Assembly (NCBI GenBank): GCA_022609375.1 | Contig: JAGKQE010000032.1 | Location: forward strand, 186,001 to 250,000 | Reading direction: 5' to 3' | Source of the DNA: Xenosphaeropsis pyriputrescens | Taxonomy: Eukaryota; Ascomycota; Leotiomycetes; Phacidiales; Phacidiaceae | DNA: 64,000 nucleotides | Shown: one piece after another, positions 22,411 through 32,642 of the stretch | How positions within the stretch are numbered: position 1 is the first letter of the stretch | Layout of the letters: every line of letters begins with the position of its first letter | Translations under genes and position numbers: made by a program | Notes under the pieces: generated by a model | Database searches by the model: none | Told to the model about the DNA's origin: nothing | The model's input: the letters and a program-made list of their open reading frames with translations, nothing else

Positions 22411-23455
22411 GACTGATTAGATTTTGAGGATCGTGATGTATAGGTAGATGCGTTAGGTGAAGGTATTTTGTCTTCGTTTTCGTTTTCGTTTTCGTTTTCG
22501 TCTTTGTCTTTTTCTTCGTGGTATGTGTGATCTATCGGTGTTTTATCGAGCAGTCTCGCCAGTCCATTACGCGGTCGGCTGATTGGATAGTTGTTGCGTT
22601 GTTTGCCTGGTCTTGCTGGGCGGATTGCTGTGAGGATGTTCTGGAGTGACCTTCGAGAGAGCTTGAACCTGCGAATACAATCCGTGTGACGCCAACGATA
22701 GATCACGCTAGACTTTTCTTATCGGCACGTGCCTGGTATCGAGGCGAAGAAAGATATTGAGCTTGGAGGGGTCTCACTCATATCATGAGAAGAGCAGAGC
22801 ATCCGAGCATTGGAATGTAGCTTCTACGCAGAACTCTTACTTTGACATAGTCTGATCTACTGGGGTTTCAGGGGGAGGCCGTATGCTCTCTACTCTACAA
22901 TCACAGAAATGTTCGTGACATTTGTCGGATTTTCAATTGAATCTGTGAGGCTGGTTTGAGAATGCCTTCATCTAACCCTTCTCATCCAAATAGCACCCTG
23001 CCATGCTCCCTTTTATTCTATGATGCCCTCATATCCATAACGCCAATCGCATATGCTGGATGCAAATTACAAGACTAATAGGTGGTTGTCGGATCAAATT
23101 TGTAAAGTCGAAAGATCAAAAGAGCCTTGCCACTAGGAAGAAAACAGCCAGCCCTCGATTCTCGAACCCATTGGCGTTTGCCGTCTAGGTAAAATCCACT
23201 GTACCATAGCGCATGAGATTCAGAAAAGGAGATATAACACGCTGGAATGATGTCGAGATCGCATTGCGAAAAGAGGAGGTTCATATAGGAGAAACGAGGG
23301 TTTTGTGAGAGATATTGAGGTGAAGCGCACCCGGTATCCGAGGTTTCCAGACCAGAGTCCAAAGCTCTCCATTGAGAGAGTGTATTGGCAGCGGGCTTGA
23401 GGATTTTTTAGTTGTGAAGTCGAACTGGAAAGCAACAACACCGGGTTGCTGTAGA
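22411..23455. other. Intergenic, LSM1 upstream / Nudix 3' flank
   Basis: About 1 kb. It contains a TTCGTT hexamer array (about 22473-22501), probably in the LSM1 leader. A minus-strand open frame at 23075-23362 has no recognisable feature and is not supported as a gene. Confidence 0.5.
22473..22501. repeat. (TTCGTT)n microsatellite
   Basis: About five tandem hexamers, 62-90 nt upstream of the LSM1 start codon and likely within its 5' leader, where the sense strand reads GAAAAC units. Confidence 0.8.
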
Positions 23456-24028
23456 CTACCGCTGCATAGTACAGCGCTTCAAAGCCTCCAACAGCTCCGG
23501 ACGAGCCTGCAACTCCCTCTCGGCCTCAGCGAAGCTGCTCCATTTGCGAGTTCTCTTCTCTCTCTCGGGCCACTCCGACTCTTCCTTGGTGACGGTCACC
23601 TCGTAGAATTGGTATAGAGCCTTGGGCGCATCCTTCGAGATCTGCTTCGCAGTGCGCGTCTCGGTGATCTGGCCCAGATCGCGACTGATGGTGCAGATGA
23701 TACCAGCCTCCTCCCAGGCCTCGCGCTGCGCAGCCTCGGAGCAGCTCTCATCGGACTCCCATCCGCCCTTGGGCAGCACCCAGCTCGAGCGTTTCGTTGA
23801 CTGAATTAAAAGAACTCGAGACTTGTCGGCGTTGAGGGGCACTACACCCGCGACCAAGCGTTCGCCATTTTCGCCGTATCCTGCATGAGGGCACGAGGGT
23901 GAGCGCGAGAGCATTTCATTTCATTCCAGCAGAACTTTGACGAATTATGCGATGCGTGCAAGGGGATTGGCGAACTTACGTTGCTTCGTCCTACCAACGC
24001 GAGACTCCATGGAGCGATTCGCCGCCAT
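23456..24028 (-). CDS. Nudix hydrolase, diphosphoinositol polyphosphate phosphohydrolase-like
   Basis: Two exons on the minus strand (24028-23980 and 23880-23456) encode 157 aa. The Nudix box fits GX5EX7REUXEEXGU exactly (GGWESDESCSEAAQ, then REAWEEAGI). It is preceded by VAGVVPLNADKSRVLLIQS and SSWVLPKGG, as in yeast Ddp1, S. pombe Aps1 and human DIPP. That family removes beta-phosphates from inositol pyrophosphates and cleaves diadenosine polyphosphates and sometimes polyphosphate. Length and layout agree with a single-domain member. The start MAANRSMESRVG is joined by a 99-nt intron in phase 1 to RYGENGERLVAG. Substrate preference cannot be read from sequence. Confidence 0.9.
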
Positions 24029-26312
24029 GATGAAGACAATGCTTCACCTCGAGTGGTGTTGAGCACACTTAGAATTGTGTTACGAGGGGAATTTGAGGGA
24101 ATTGGGACGTTGTTGGTCAGTGGTTTCCCTCTTTCCCTCTTTCCCTCTACCCTCTGCCCTCTGCCCTCTGCCCTCTCTGCCCGCTAGCAGCTGGCTCTAG
24201 GAGTGAGTTTGGAAGCCTGATAATCGATTCGCTTGGGCGCTTTGTGCCTCTGGTTTTGGTGCCGGAGTCGGTAATAAGGAATTAAGGGTCAATCGGAGGA
24301 CCTTTTGTTTCCCGGCGCGCTCTTTAAATTGACACTGGAAACGGATATGAGCGGTCGACGTGTATGCGGAAGTGAATGTGAGCAGAGTCGTCCAGGGCGG
24401 ACAGAGAGGGGGAGGATGATTTCTGATTTCTGAGTTCCGAGTTCTGATCTATGTTGTTGGAAAAGGAGGGCAAGTTCGACAAGATGAGGTATGGGTGAGG
24501 CGAGATTGGGGGCAGGGTACACCAGATGACGACTTGATAGATAGATAAGTGAGGTAGTATTAGGGTATGAGAGAGGAAGAAGAAGAGCAGGAGGAGGTGA
24601 AGAGTTGGGTAAGGGTAAGGGTAAGGTCTGGCAACATAAAGGAGGAAGATGTCGAGGAGGTGAATGAGGCGTAAAGGTAAGGTAAAGTATCTTGATGTAG
24701 TAACTAATAGTAAAGTAATCAGTATCAGCACCCGGGTACCTAGGTGGCAACAGAAGTGCCTTTACGTCGTTACTCTCCCTCGAAGTTCAAGTACCTGGGT
24801 AGGTATTCAAGCGTATTCAAGCAAAGAATGATTTGTGTGAGTGAAATAATCCAAGGAGGGCAAGCAAAGAAGGGTAAGATGAGGTAGCCTAGGACTAGGA
24901 TGACAAAGAAAGAAACAAACAGGGTAAGTAAAGTAGGTGATTAAGTGAATAAAAGTCGGTAGAAAAGGTGTACCTATGATATATGGAGTAGAGTAGGTAT
25001 TAGAAGAAAGCCCTTGGGGAATTACTAGTGACTGTAATAGTATTATGCAGTAGAATAGCAGAAGGATTAGAAGTAATATAGTCAATATATGTACTCTATA
25101 TCTTACCCAAGGTAGTTAGTTGGTCGTTAGGTAGGACATGGTCATGTAATACGGAGTGGCAGAAATAGCAAGTAAGAGAATAAGGTAGCTAAGGTAATTA
25201 GGATTGTATTCGGTACGGAATGAGATGAGATGAAATGAAATGAAATAAAACGATACCTTTTACTGCTGTCCTCTTTCCCAATTCCCCTTTTTTAATTCGT
25301 GGGAAGGAGAAGTTCCAATGAGGAAGAGCAGGGGTTTAATAACCAATTGTAAAGTTCATGAATGATAATTACGAGTGGTTGGGTACGGAGTCTTTAGATC
25401 TGGAGAAGAGCAATACCCAGCTGTCTAGGCAAAGAAAAAGGCGGGTAGGGCTGAAAGATAGAACTCACATCCTCCCTTCACCATGGCTTCTCTTTGCTAG
25501 GTAGCCATCTATATGTTGCTTATACTTCTATTCTCATATGATTGAATCTGAACGATCAAGTACGTGCAAAGGCTCAGACTTCATAGGTGGGCTGCTCGAA
25601 GGGTATGTGATCAAGTGAGTAGAGTACTCAAGGTAGAATGAGAATGAGAATAAGATATGCGAGTCGCAAGTCGCGAGTCGCAATATGCTTGGGGGGCAAA
25701 TACACCAGTACACCTCAACCAGCATGTATCACGATATCTTCTCTCCACTCTTCAAATCTTCAAACAGCTGATGGCAATTGGACACGCATGAAGCTACATA
25801 CCCTTGCTCTGATCATCGGCCATTCAGGAGACTTCTCCATTATCTAGTCGACCTTTCGTACGATACACGACACTTCAGGTCAACATCGACCAAGTGTCCC
25901 CCACCACACACCAGGCATGAAAGCACGCCCCAAAAGCCAAAGCACCAGAAGCGGATAGCGAACATCTTCATAGACATAGACATAAACATTGAAGCGAGGT
26001 ATTGTATATGCGAAGGACTCTTGTACACAACCATCTAAGCCACTCAGATACGCCTTTACAAAGCTCGACTCGCTCATACGAAGTAGAGCGAGAGGGAAAG
26101 GGACAGTGAGAGTGAGAGTGAGAGTCATCTCAACGCACTTCCTCAGTGCAGCAATAACTTGAAATATTAACGTCGTAACAGTCTGCCAGTCCAATAGACG
26201 CCCTTTACGCGCCACGGACAGTCTGCCTCTGGTCGTATGAGCAGCGTTTGTACCCATTTACACGCCTGAACGAAACTTCGTCTTCAGCCATCACCCACAG
26301 CAGTATTACGTC
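24029..26312. other. 2.3-kb gene-free region with simple repeats
   Basis: No gene is supported. Present are a CCCTCTG/TTTCCCTC array (24123-24180), GGGTAA and GGTAAGG runs (about 24605-24690), TACCTAGGTGG-like motifs near 24736 and GAAATGA repeats near 25215-25245. Further along are GAGAGT repeats near 26107-26130. Open frames on the minus strand are low-complexity translations of pyrimidine-rich sequence. It may include a long ATE1 promoter or leader. Confidence 0.5.
24123..24180. repeat. Heptamer array TTTCCCTC -> CCCTCTG
   Basis: Tandem pyrimidine-rich 7-8-mers, shifting from TTTCCCTC to CCCTCTG units along the array. It lies 95 nt upstream of the Nudix gene start. Confidence 0.75.
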
Positions 26313-28372
26313 ATGCAAGGCTCAGGAAATCCGTCGCTCGACCTGATCTCACCCATAGGTGCGTTCTCTTCCCCTCAAGAGAACCCCCGCCCCCATAAGA
26401 ATGATGTCCGCCAGATGCACATCGAGATAGCCTCATATCCAGTCGTTCAACCCCGTGGGGACAATGTCTGGGTGGTATTTAGCTTGGCCTCCTTGCCTGA
26501 AAAGCGGTCTTTTCACACCCTGCCTGCACTGTTGGGAGGTGGGGGCTTTGCTTTTCCCTCTTTTACCACCAGAGTGCTTGCTCTGTACAATCTAAAGTAC
26601 ACACACATACACACATACATATATACATCTATATTTGCACAAAATACCTTGCTGACACTGCTTCTTCCTAGTTGCAGGTTACAACGATACTTCATGTGGC
26701 TATTGTCACAGTGATTCTGGGAGTTAGTCTTTCCATTTTCGTATCAACATACTTATCCCATTTATAAGTATACTCTGTTATTGGTGTCGTCGTTCCTCTT
26801 GCCTATGTACTAATGATAGTATGGTATCCATGCAGGCTATTCATATTATCTTCGAGCCAAGTCACTCTCAACACAGTTCTACCAAGATCTCCTTGATCGC
26901 GGGTTCCGACGATCAGGCAATCTGATATACAAACCAGATTTGCGTAAATCATGCTGTCCCCATTATACAATCCGTGTGGATACTGCCGCTTTCAAGGCAA
27001 GCAAAGACCAGCGTCAGGCCATTAATCGCTTCAATACATTCATCTGGGGTGATGAATATATCAAGGAGGCTGCGAGGAGGTATCCAAAGAGTAAACAGGA
27101 GGCCGCAAGAAGGAATACCGATTTTGACTTATGTGAACGTGTTCATGAAGGGGAACGGGGGGCCGTATTGGCTGCACAGAGTAGGTCATGAATTCTTTTC
27201 TATATTTTTGGAGCCTCTCAGTCAGCGATGCATTCAAAAGCAATGTTTATGGATGAAAATTTCAATTTGCTCTTGAAAATCGCAGATTAGGATGACGAGG
27301 TAAATCCATCTTCAGAAAAAAACAACTTTCAAAGACATAGCCTTGTCTTCATAATCCTAAATGTTATCAATAAACCGATATTGACGGGATCACAGATTCC
27401 CATCCTTTGACCAGCAAATCGAAGAAACCACCACCAGAACCGGCGCATAAGTTTGAGGTTACATTAGACTCCGATGTATTCACGGAAGAGAAATACTCAG
27501 TATTCGAGAATTATCAACGCATCGTACACAAAGAGCCGCCATCACGGATTTCCAAAAGTGGTTTCAAGAACTTCCTGTGCAGCACTCCTTTACGTTCAGA
27601 GACCCAAGAACACAACGGCAAGCAAAAGCGGCTTGGTTCTTATCACCAATGTTATCGAGTAGACGGCAAGTTAATGGCAGTGGGAGTACTGGACTTATTA
27701 CCACAGTGTGTCAGCGCAGTATATTTCATGTATCACGAAGACGTGCATAAGTGGCAATTCGGGAAACTGGGCGCTCTGCGCGAGGCTGCGTTGGCAATTG
27801 AAGACGAATACCGGTACGATACACCCCATCAGTGCAATATCTCTTGCGCGTGTGATGTTTCATATGATACTGACAAGAGCAGGTATTATTATATGGGCTT
27901 TTACATCCACTCATGCCCCAAGATGAAGTACAAAGGCGATTACTCCCCACAATATATTCTCGATCCAGAATGCTACACCTGGGATATATTTGATGACACA
28001 TTCAGAGCGCGTCTGGACGCCAAGAAATACGTTTCCATGTCCCGTGAGCGCCTCAGACTTGAGTCGGGCACCTCAGATGATGAATCTGCTTCCCACAGCG
28101 ATGACGATACCACCGAGCATGTAGAAGACGAATCGAGTGCCATGCTTTTTGACAGAAACGTGCCGGGCGTTCTGACGAGGAAGGAGCTCTTGGATGGACA
28201 GGCGCTGGATGATATAATGCTGTTTTATAAGGGGTCGACGATGGAAACTAGAGGGATGGCGTTTTGGGAAGATGGGGATATTGATGATTCGAGCTCCCTT
28301 AAAGGAGTGATTGCGGAGCTGGTGGCGGCGGTGGGGGAGGGGTTGGCGGGGAGGATGGCTGTTGCTTTTTAG
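26313..28372 (+). CDS. ATE1: Arginyl-tRNA--protein transferase
   Basis: Transfers Arg from Arg-tRNA to N-terminal Asp, Glu or oxidised Cys in the Arg/N-degron pathway. Four exons (26313-26358, 26678-26722, 26836-27180, 27396-28372) encode 470 aa. The N-terminal domain starts SLDLISPIG and carries the conserved cysteines as CGYC (C22, C25) and KSCC, reported to bind an iron-sulfur cluster or heme. It continues YLRAKSLSTQFYQDLLDRGF and RRSGNLIYKPDL. The C-terminal domain has EPAHKFEVTLDSDVFTEEKY, SKSGFKNFLC and GSYHQCYRVDGKLMAVGVLD. Residues past about 355 include an acidic Ser/Asp insert. The first two introns (319 and 113 nt) restore family sequence exactly. The third junction (27180|27396, 215 nt) is the least certain. 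Confidence 0.92.
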
Positions 28373-29705
28373 GGAAGGGGATGCTGTAGAGATGAGAGGG
28401 TGCAAAGGGGAATTTTATGATGGGAGATTCTCCCGTGTGATCTGGTTTTGATTGCATGGAAATACGTGAAAGAAAGAAAGAAGAGTTTTGAAAGAAAGGC
28501 TATGGCTCATTTGTATTTCAAGCTTTGGGGAGGATAGATTGCAACTGGCTTCTTTCTTTGCACGATATTGTTTCTCATTGCATCTCACGGGATGTCACGA
28601 GAGCGGCCATTGAGTTGGAAGGAAACGAGATTGTTCGTACTTGCTCCTGTCTCTGGGTGAAGACTAGATCTGTCATGCATTCGCTTCTTGGTGTGTGCTT
28701 GGTTTCTGCGGGTATATATAGGTAGGATGTCACGCACTTGGTTTCGTAAAGATCTGCAACGTGCGAAAATACACATGACGTGGTATAAGGCTCAGTGTAT
28801 GTTTTTGTGAGATGGATGGTTGATGACGATGGAAGTGACAATAAAGATGGAAGGGATGACGACGATAGAATATTGCGTTTTCTAGAAGTATAGATAGTCG
28901 TTGCAAAGCGCAAGGAACAAGAGACATGTCCTCATACTAGAATGGGCTTTTCTGGAACCGAACCAAGAATCATATCACAAATATGATTTGGTGGCATCCA
29001 TTGTAGACAATGACATCTGACTTCGGGCATCTCCAGATTCTGGGTTGCAAGACAGCTCCAGGCCGATCTTATCATCAGACGGAGGTTTATGATGCGCTTC
29101 TCAGGCACAGCCATGCACCTCGGCACGCATACGTATTATTGCTTATTCATTATCTGTCTTACCACATCGTCAACATGAACATACAGAGCTCCGCGGTTCT
29201 ACAGACTAGGTATTCTCATCACCCCTCTCAGCGCAGCAAGTCGACCATAATGTTTAATTCTAGCCTTCTAGGATTCGCTTTTCAAGCACATAAAACATTA
29301 TCAGTTCTGTCCATATGACGATGATGATGTAAGCACCAGCCGAGTATATCAACGTACATAGTACATGCTGCGCTCATGCCTAATGCTCCTCCGTGGATTG
29401 GTGGCAAGGTGCATAGAATGCTTATCAGCACAGCATAATCGATTGGCGACACAAACTACCTGGATTTGGTTGTGCTTACAGGCTATTTGGTGCGGATAAG
29501 TGATTTGAAGCTTGAGATTAGGTTCGATGGCCTTGTCTCATTTCAGCTGTGATAGCTGGGTTGGGGAGGGTCTGGGCTGAATGTAAGATCTGGGGTATAT
29601 AAACGTGGAGTGTGGACTCGTGAGGAAAACGATTTCCTGGTGGAGTTTTGATTCCTTATCATGCAGATCGAGCGAGGATATGGATAGGTTCGATGATAGG
29701 CAAAC
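28373..29705. other. Intergenic, no gene seen
   Basis: About 1.3 kb between two co-oriented genes. It contains only short frames without features. Confidence 0.5.
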
Positions 29706-31485
29706 ATGATGTCTACTCAACGCGATGCCAGAATGGAGGAGGGCAAGGATATTTTGAAGCAACAGACGCTGGTGGCTACGACGGAGCTTCACAGTGAGAC
29801 TGTGCATATGGAAGATCATGAGAGTTGGCCCAATAGAATCGGAGTATACATCATCCAGACTCGAATTATTGAGGATTCTTGCTCACATCTCCAAGTTTCA
29901 ACCGAATTACGAGCAGCTCGAAGTCATAGAGATCCCCGTGACAGGAACTTTCCCTTTCTATGCAGCCGGCACCCTCTACCGTACCGGTCCAGGCCGTTAC
30001 CAAACACCTTCATCCACAGGAACACATACGCTATCACATTGGTTTGATGGGTTCGGGCAAACTCACTGTTTCCAACTACTCCCTACTCCCAAAGGCATGA
30101 AAGTGCTCTACAATTCCAAGAGTCAAGTCGACGGCCGCCTTCTCAAACTCCAAACGATGAGCGAGGCGGCGGCATACTCCTTCGCGCAGAAAGCGGACCC
30201 GTGTCAAGGCTTCTTTGGAAAGATCACAAGCACTTTCAAGAGCATGCGCCGTGTATCAGACTTCAAAATCGATGAAGTCGATGTCTCGGTCGCCCTGGTC
30301 GCTAACCTACCATCCACAGCTCTGGCATATGCAACGGGCGGTGATGAACCCGCAGGTGCGCAGCTGCAGGGTCTCTGGGCCACCACGGACATGGCGGTCC
30401 TCAAGCGCCTCGACGCCTCGACACTTACGCCCATTGGCATCGCTCATCAGAAGGAGCTTCACCCTTCACTCACGGGTCCCATGAGCTGTGCTCACGCCCA
30501 CACCGATCCTATCTCCGGAGACGTCCTCAACTACAATCTTGACTTTGGCCGCTTCGCAACCTACCGCATCTTCCGTGTGTCAGCGACCACAGGCCAGACG
30601 GATGTCCTAGCGACTATCACCGGCCCTGATATCCCGCCCGTGTACTTGCATTCTTTCTTTCTCACCGAGGACTTCGTCGTTCTGGCGCTCTGGAGCTCAC
30701 ATATTGCACTTGGTGGGCTCAAGGTGCTGTGGGAGAGAAATGTGCTAGATGCCATTGCACCGTTTGATGAGGCGAAGGTTGTGAAGTGGTATGTTGTTGA
30801 TCGAAAGCATGGTAGGGGTCTCATCAAGGAGTACGAGAGCCCTGCGGCGTTTTGCTTCCATACGCTCAATGCGTGGCAGGAGATCAGGGAGGGGAAGATG
30901 GATGTGGTTTGCGAGCTGGTACAGTACGAGAGCCTGGACGTGCTGCACAAATTCTACTACGAAAACCTGATGGGTCAGAGGAAGGAGCAAAAGGCTTGTC
31001 CGTCGAAATTGGCCAGATATCGCCTTGCGGATGTAGAGAACGCTGCTGGACCTGCGGGAAAGGGAAAGGCGGAGCTGGAGTTGGAAATCCACAGTCCATT
31101 GGCCGGCGAAATCCCGACTATCAACCCGTTATACCGTACGAGGCCAAATCGATATGTCTACTCGATTGTCAATCGCCACTATTCAACGTTCTTCGATGGG
31201 CTTTCCAAAACAGACACGCTGACCAAGGAAACTGTCTTCTGGGATAATCCTTTTGGGCATACGCCTGGAGAAGCCATTTTCGTGCCTGATCCGGAGGGGA
31301 AAGAGGAGGATAGTGGGGTGCTGTTGAGTGTGGTTCTGGATGGCATCAGGGAGCGAAGTTACCTACTCTGCTTGGATGCGAGGAATTTGAAAGAGTTGGG
31401 CAGAGCAGATGTACTAAATGGCGTCGTGGGACTTGGATTTCATGGCTTACATACTGGCACCTTGAGAAAAGTCGAGAAAAGCTAA
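29706..31485 (+). CDS. Carotenoid cleavage oxygenase (RPE65/NCED family)
   Basis: Non-heme Fe(II) dioxygenase family that cleaves a double bond in carotenoids, apocarotenoids or stilbenes. Exons 29706-29843 and 29896-31485 encode 575 aa. The 52-nt intron joins SWPNRIG to FQPNYEQLEV in phase 0 and gives the usual start of the fold, followed by AAGTLYRTGPGRY. Candidate iron-ligand histidines lie in SCAHAHTDP, VYLHSFFLTEDF, FCFHTLNAWQE and near the end in GLGFHGLHTG. No signal peptide or membrane span is evident. The GTLYRTGPG signature is reminiscent of fungal torulene/apocarotenoid dioxygenases (CarT-type), but I cannot exclude another subfamily. No carotenoid synthesis genes are nearby. The intron acceptor is AAG, unusual but allowed. 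Confidence 0.88.
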
Positions 31486-32642
31486 CTAGTTGTTGGTAGT
31501 ATTCTCAAGGGAGGTGAGATCTATCATCTGAGGTTGTGTTTGAGAGCAAGTGATGCTACCTTATGAACCGCAATATGGGTCGTGGGTAGGCAAGGCTCAA
31601 CATATGCGATCTAAAATCCAATTTTTGTTTTCATCATGCTCTCTATTTTTGCTGATTCCGAGCTTATAATGATCTCCTAGGGGATAATGAGGCTTTATTT
31701 TTTGCAGAGTGGTCATTTCAGGGACGATCACCAGTATGTGATAGAATTTGTGACGCAGTTCATTGGCTAATAGTTGAAATGAATTATTGCCTATACTTAT
31801 ACCCTACATTATATCTACAACATATATAGAAATTGCAAATTCTAAAGCATTTTAGTGGAGACCTTGATATAAAGTCTATCCTATACACTTTTCTTTTCTA
31901 AAAAAAATTGAGTATTTTGTTGTAACATCCCCTTCTTAGTGTATAGGCCTAAGTTATTTCAACTCTAACTTAATAAGGTGTATCGCGGATTTTATCACAG
32001 TGGTGGATATATTTTAGTATAATGGCTGTATATATAACTAATATTAGAAATTACATGTTATCATTGATTTCCCCTATTGATGTAGATACAAAATTCACTT
32101 GTAAACATTTTACTAAACATCTTAAGATAAATTGGGTTTGAAACCCCGACATTTTTGATAGATCCTGGAAATAATTACTCTTAATCACAATCCGTAGCAT
32201 CAAGCTATGAGGACTTTTATGAACTCAATTGCTGCCTGAGGAACTTAGCCCTCCTGTACATGCACACTATGCAAGATTTAGGAGTTGATTACACTGTACA
32301 CCAATCAATGTGATCCAATACCTGCATCTTGCGAGATCAGTTACGCACCGATTTCGGGGAGTAGATATGTAGGACATGTAATTCTCACATGAATTCTGGT
32401 TCTAAAGGAATGATACCCGTTAGACGCTGTATGCGTTGTCCATGCAGATTGGCAGTTGCATTTTTGCACCCTGTGCATACATGTGGGGTGGGTGTGCGGA
32501 CGTCCTCACGCAAGAAGCAAACCAACAAGCACAAAAATCGCTCTCCTCGGAACTCCATAATAGCCAAAGGTGATGCTACAAGCTGGCCCTAGAACATATC
32601 AGAGTCAAAAGGCTGACGTCAAGCACTGTAGCCATCACAGTC
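31486..32642. other. AT-rich intergenic island
   Basis: About 1.15 kb. The core (about 31740-32130) is clearly more A+T-rich than neighbouring sequence and lacks open frames. It could be a decayed repeat altered by repeat-induced point mutation, or simply an AT-rich spacer. No terminal repeats were found. Confidence 0.45.

Noticed and set aside
23075..23362. Minus-strand 95-codon frame
   Set aside because: It has mixed composition and no start context, and is probably 3' flank of the Nudix gene.
24289..24750. Overlapping minus-strand frames rich in Leu/Pro/Ser
   Set aside because: They are low-complexity translations of purine-rich plus-strand repeats.
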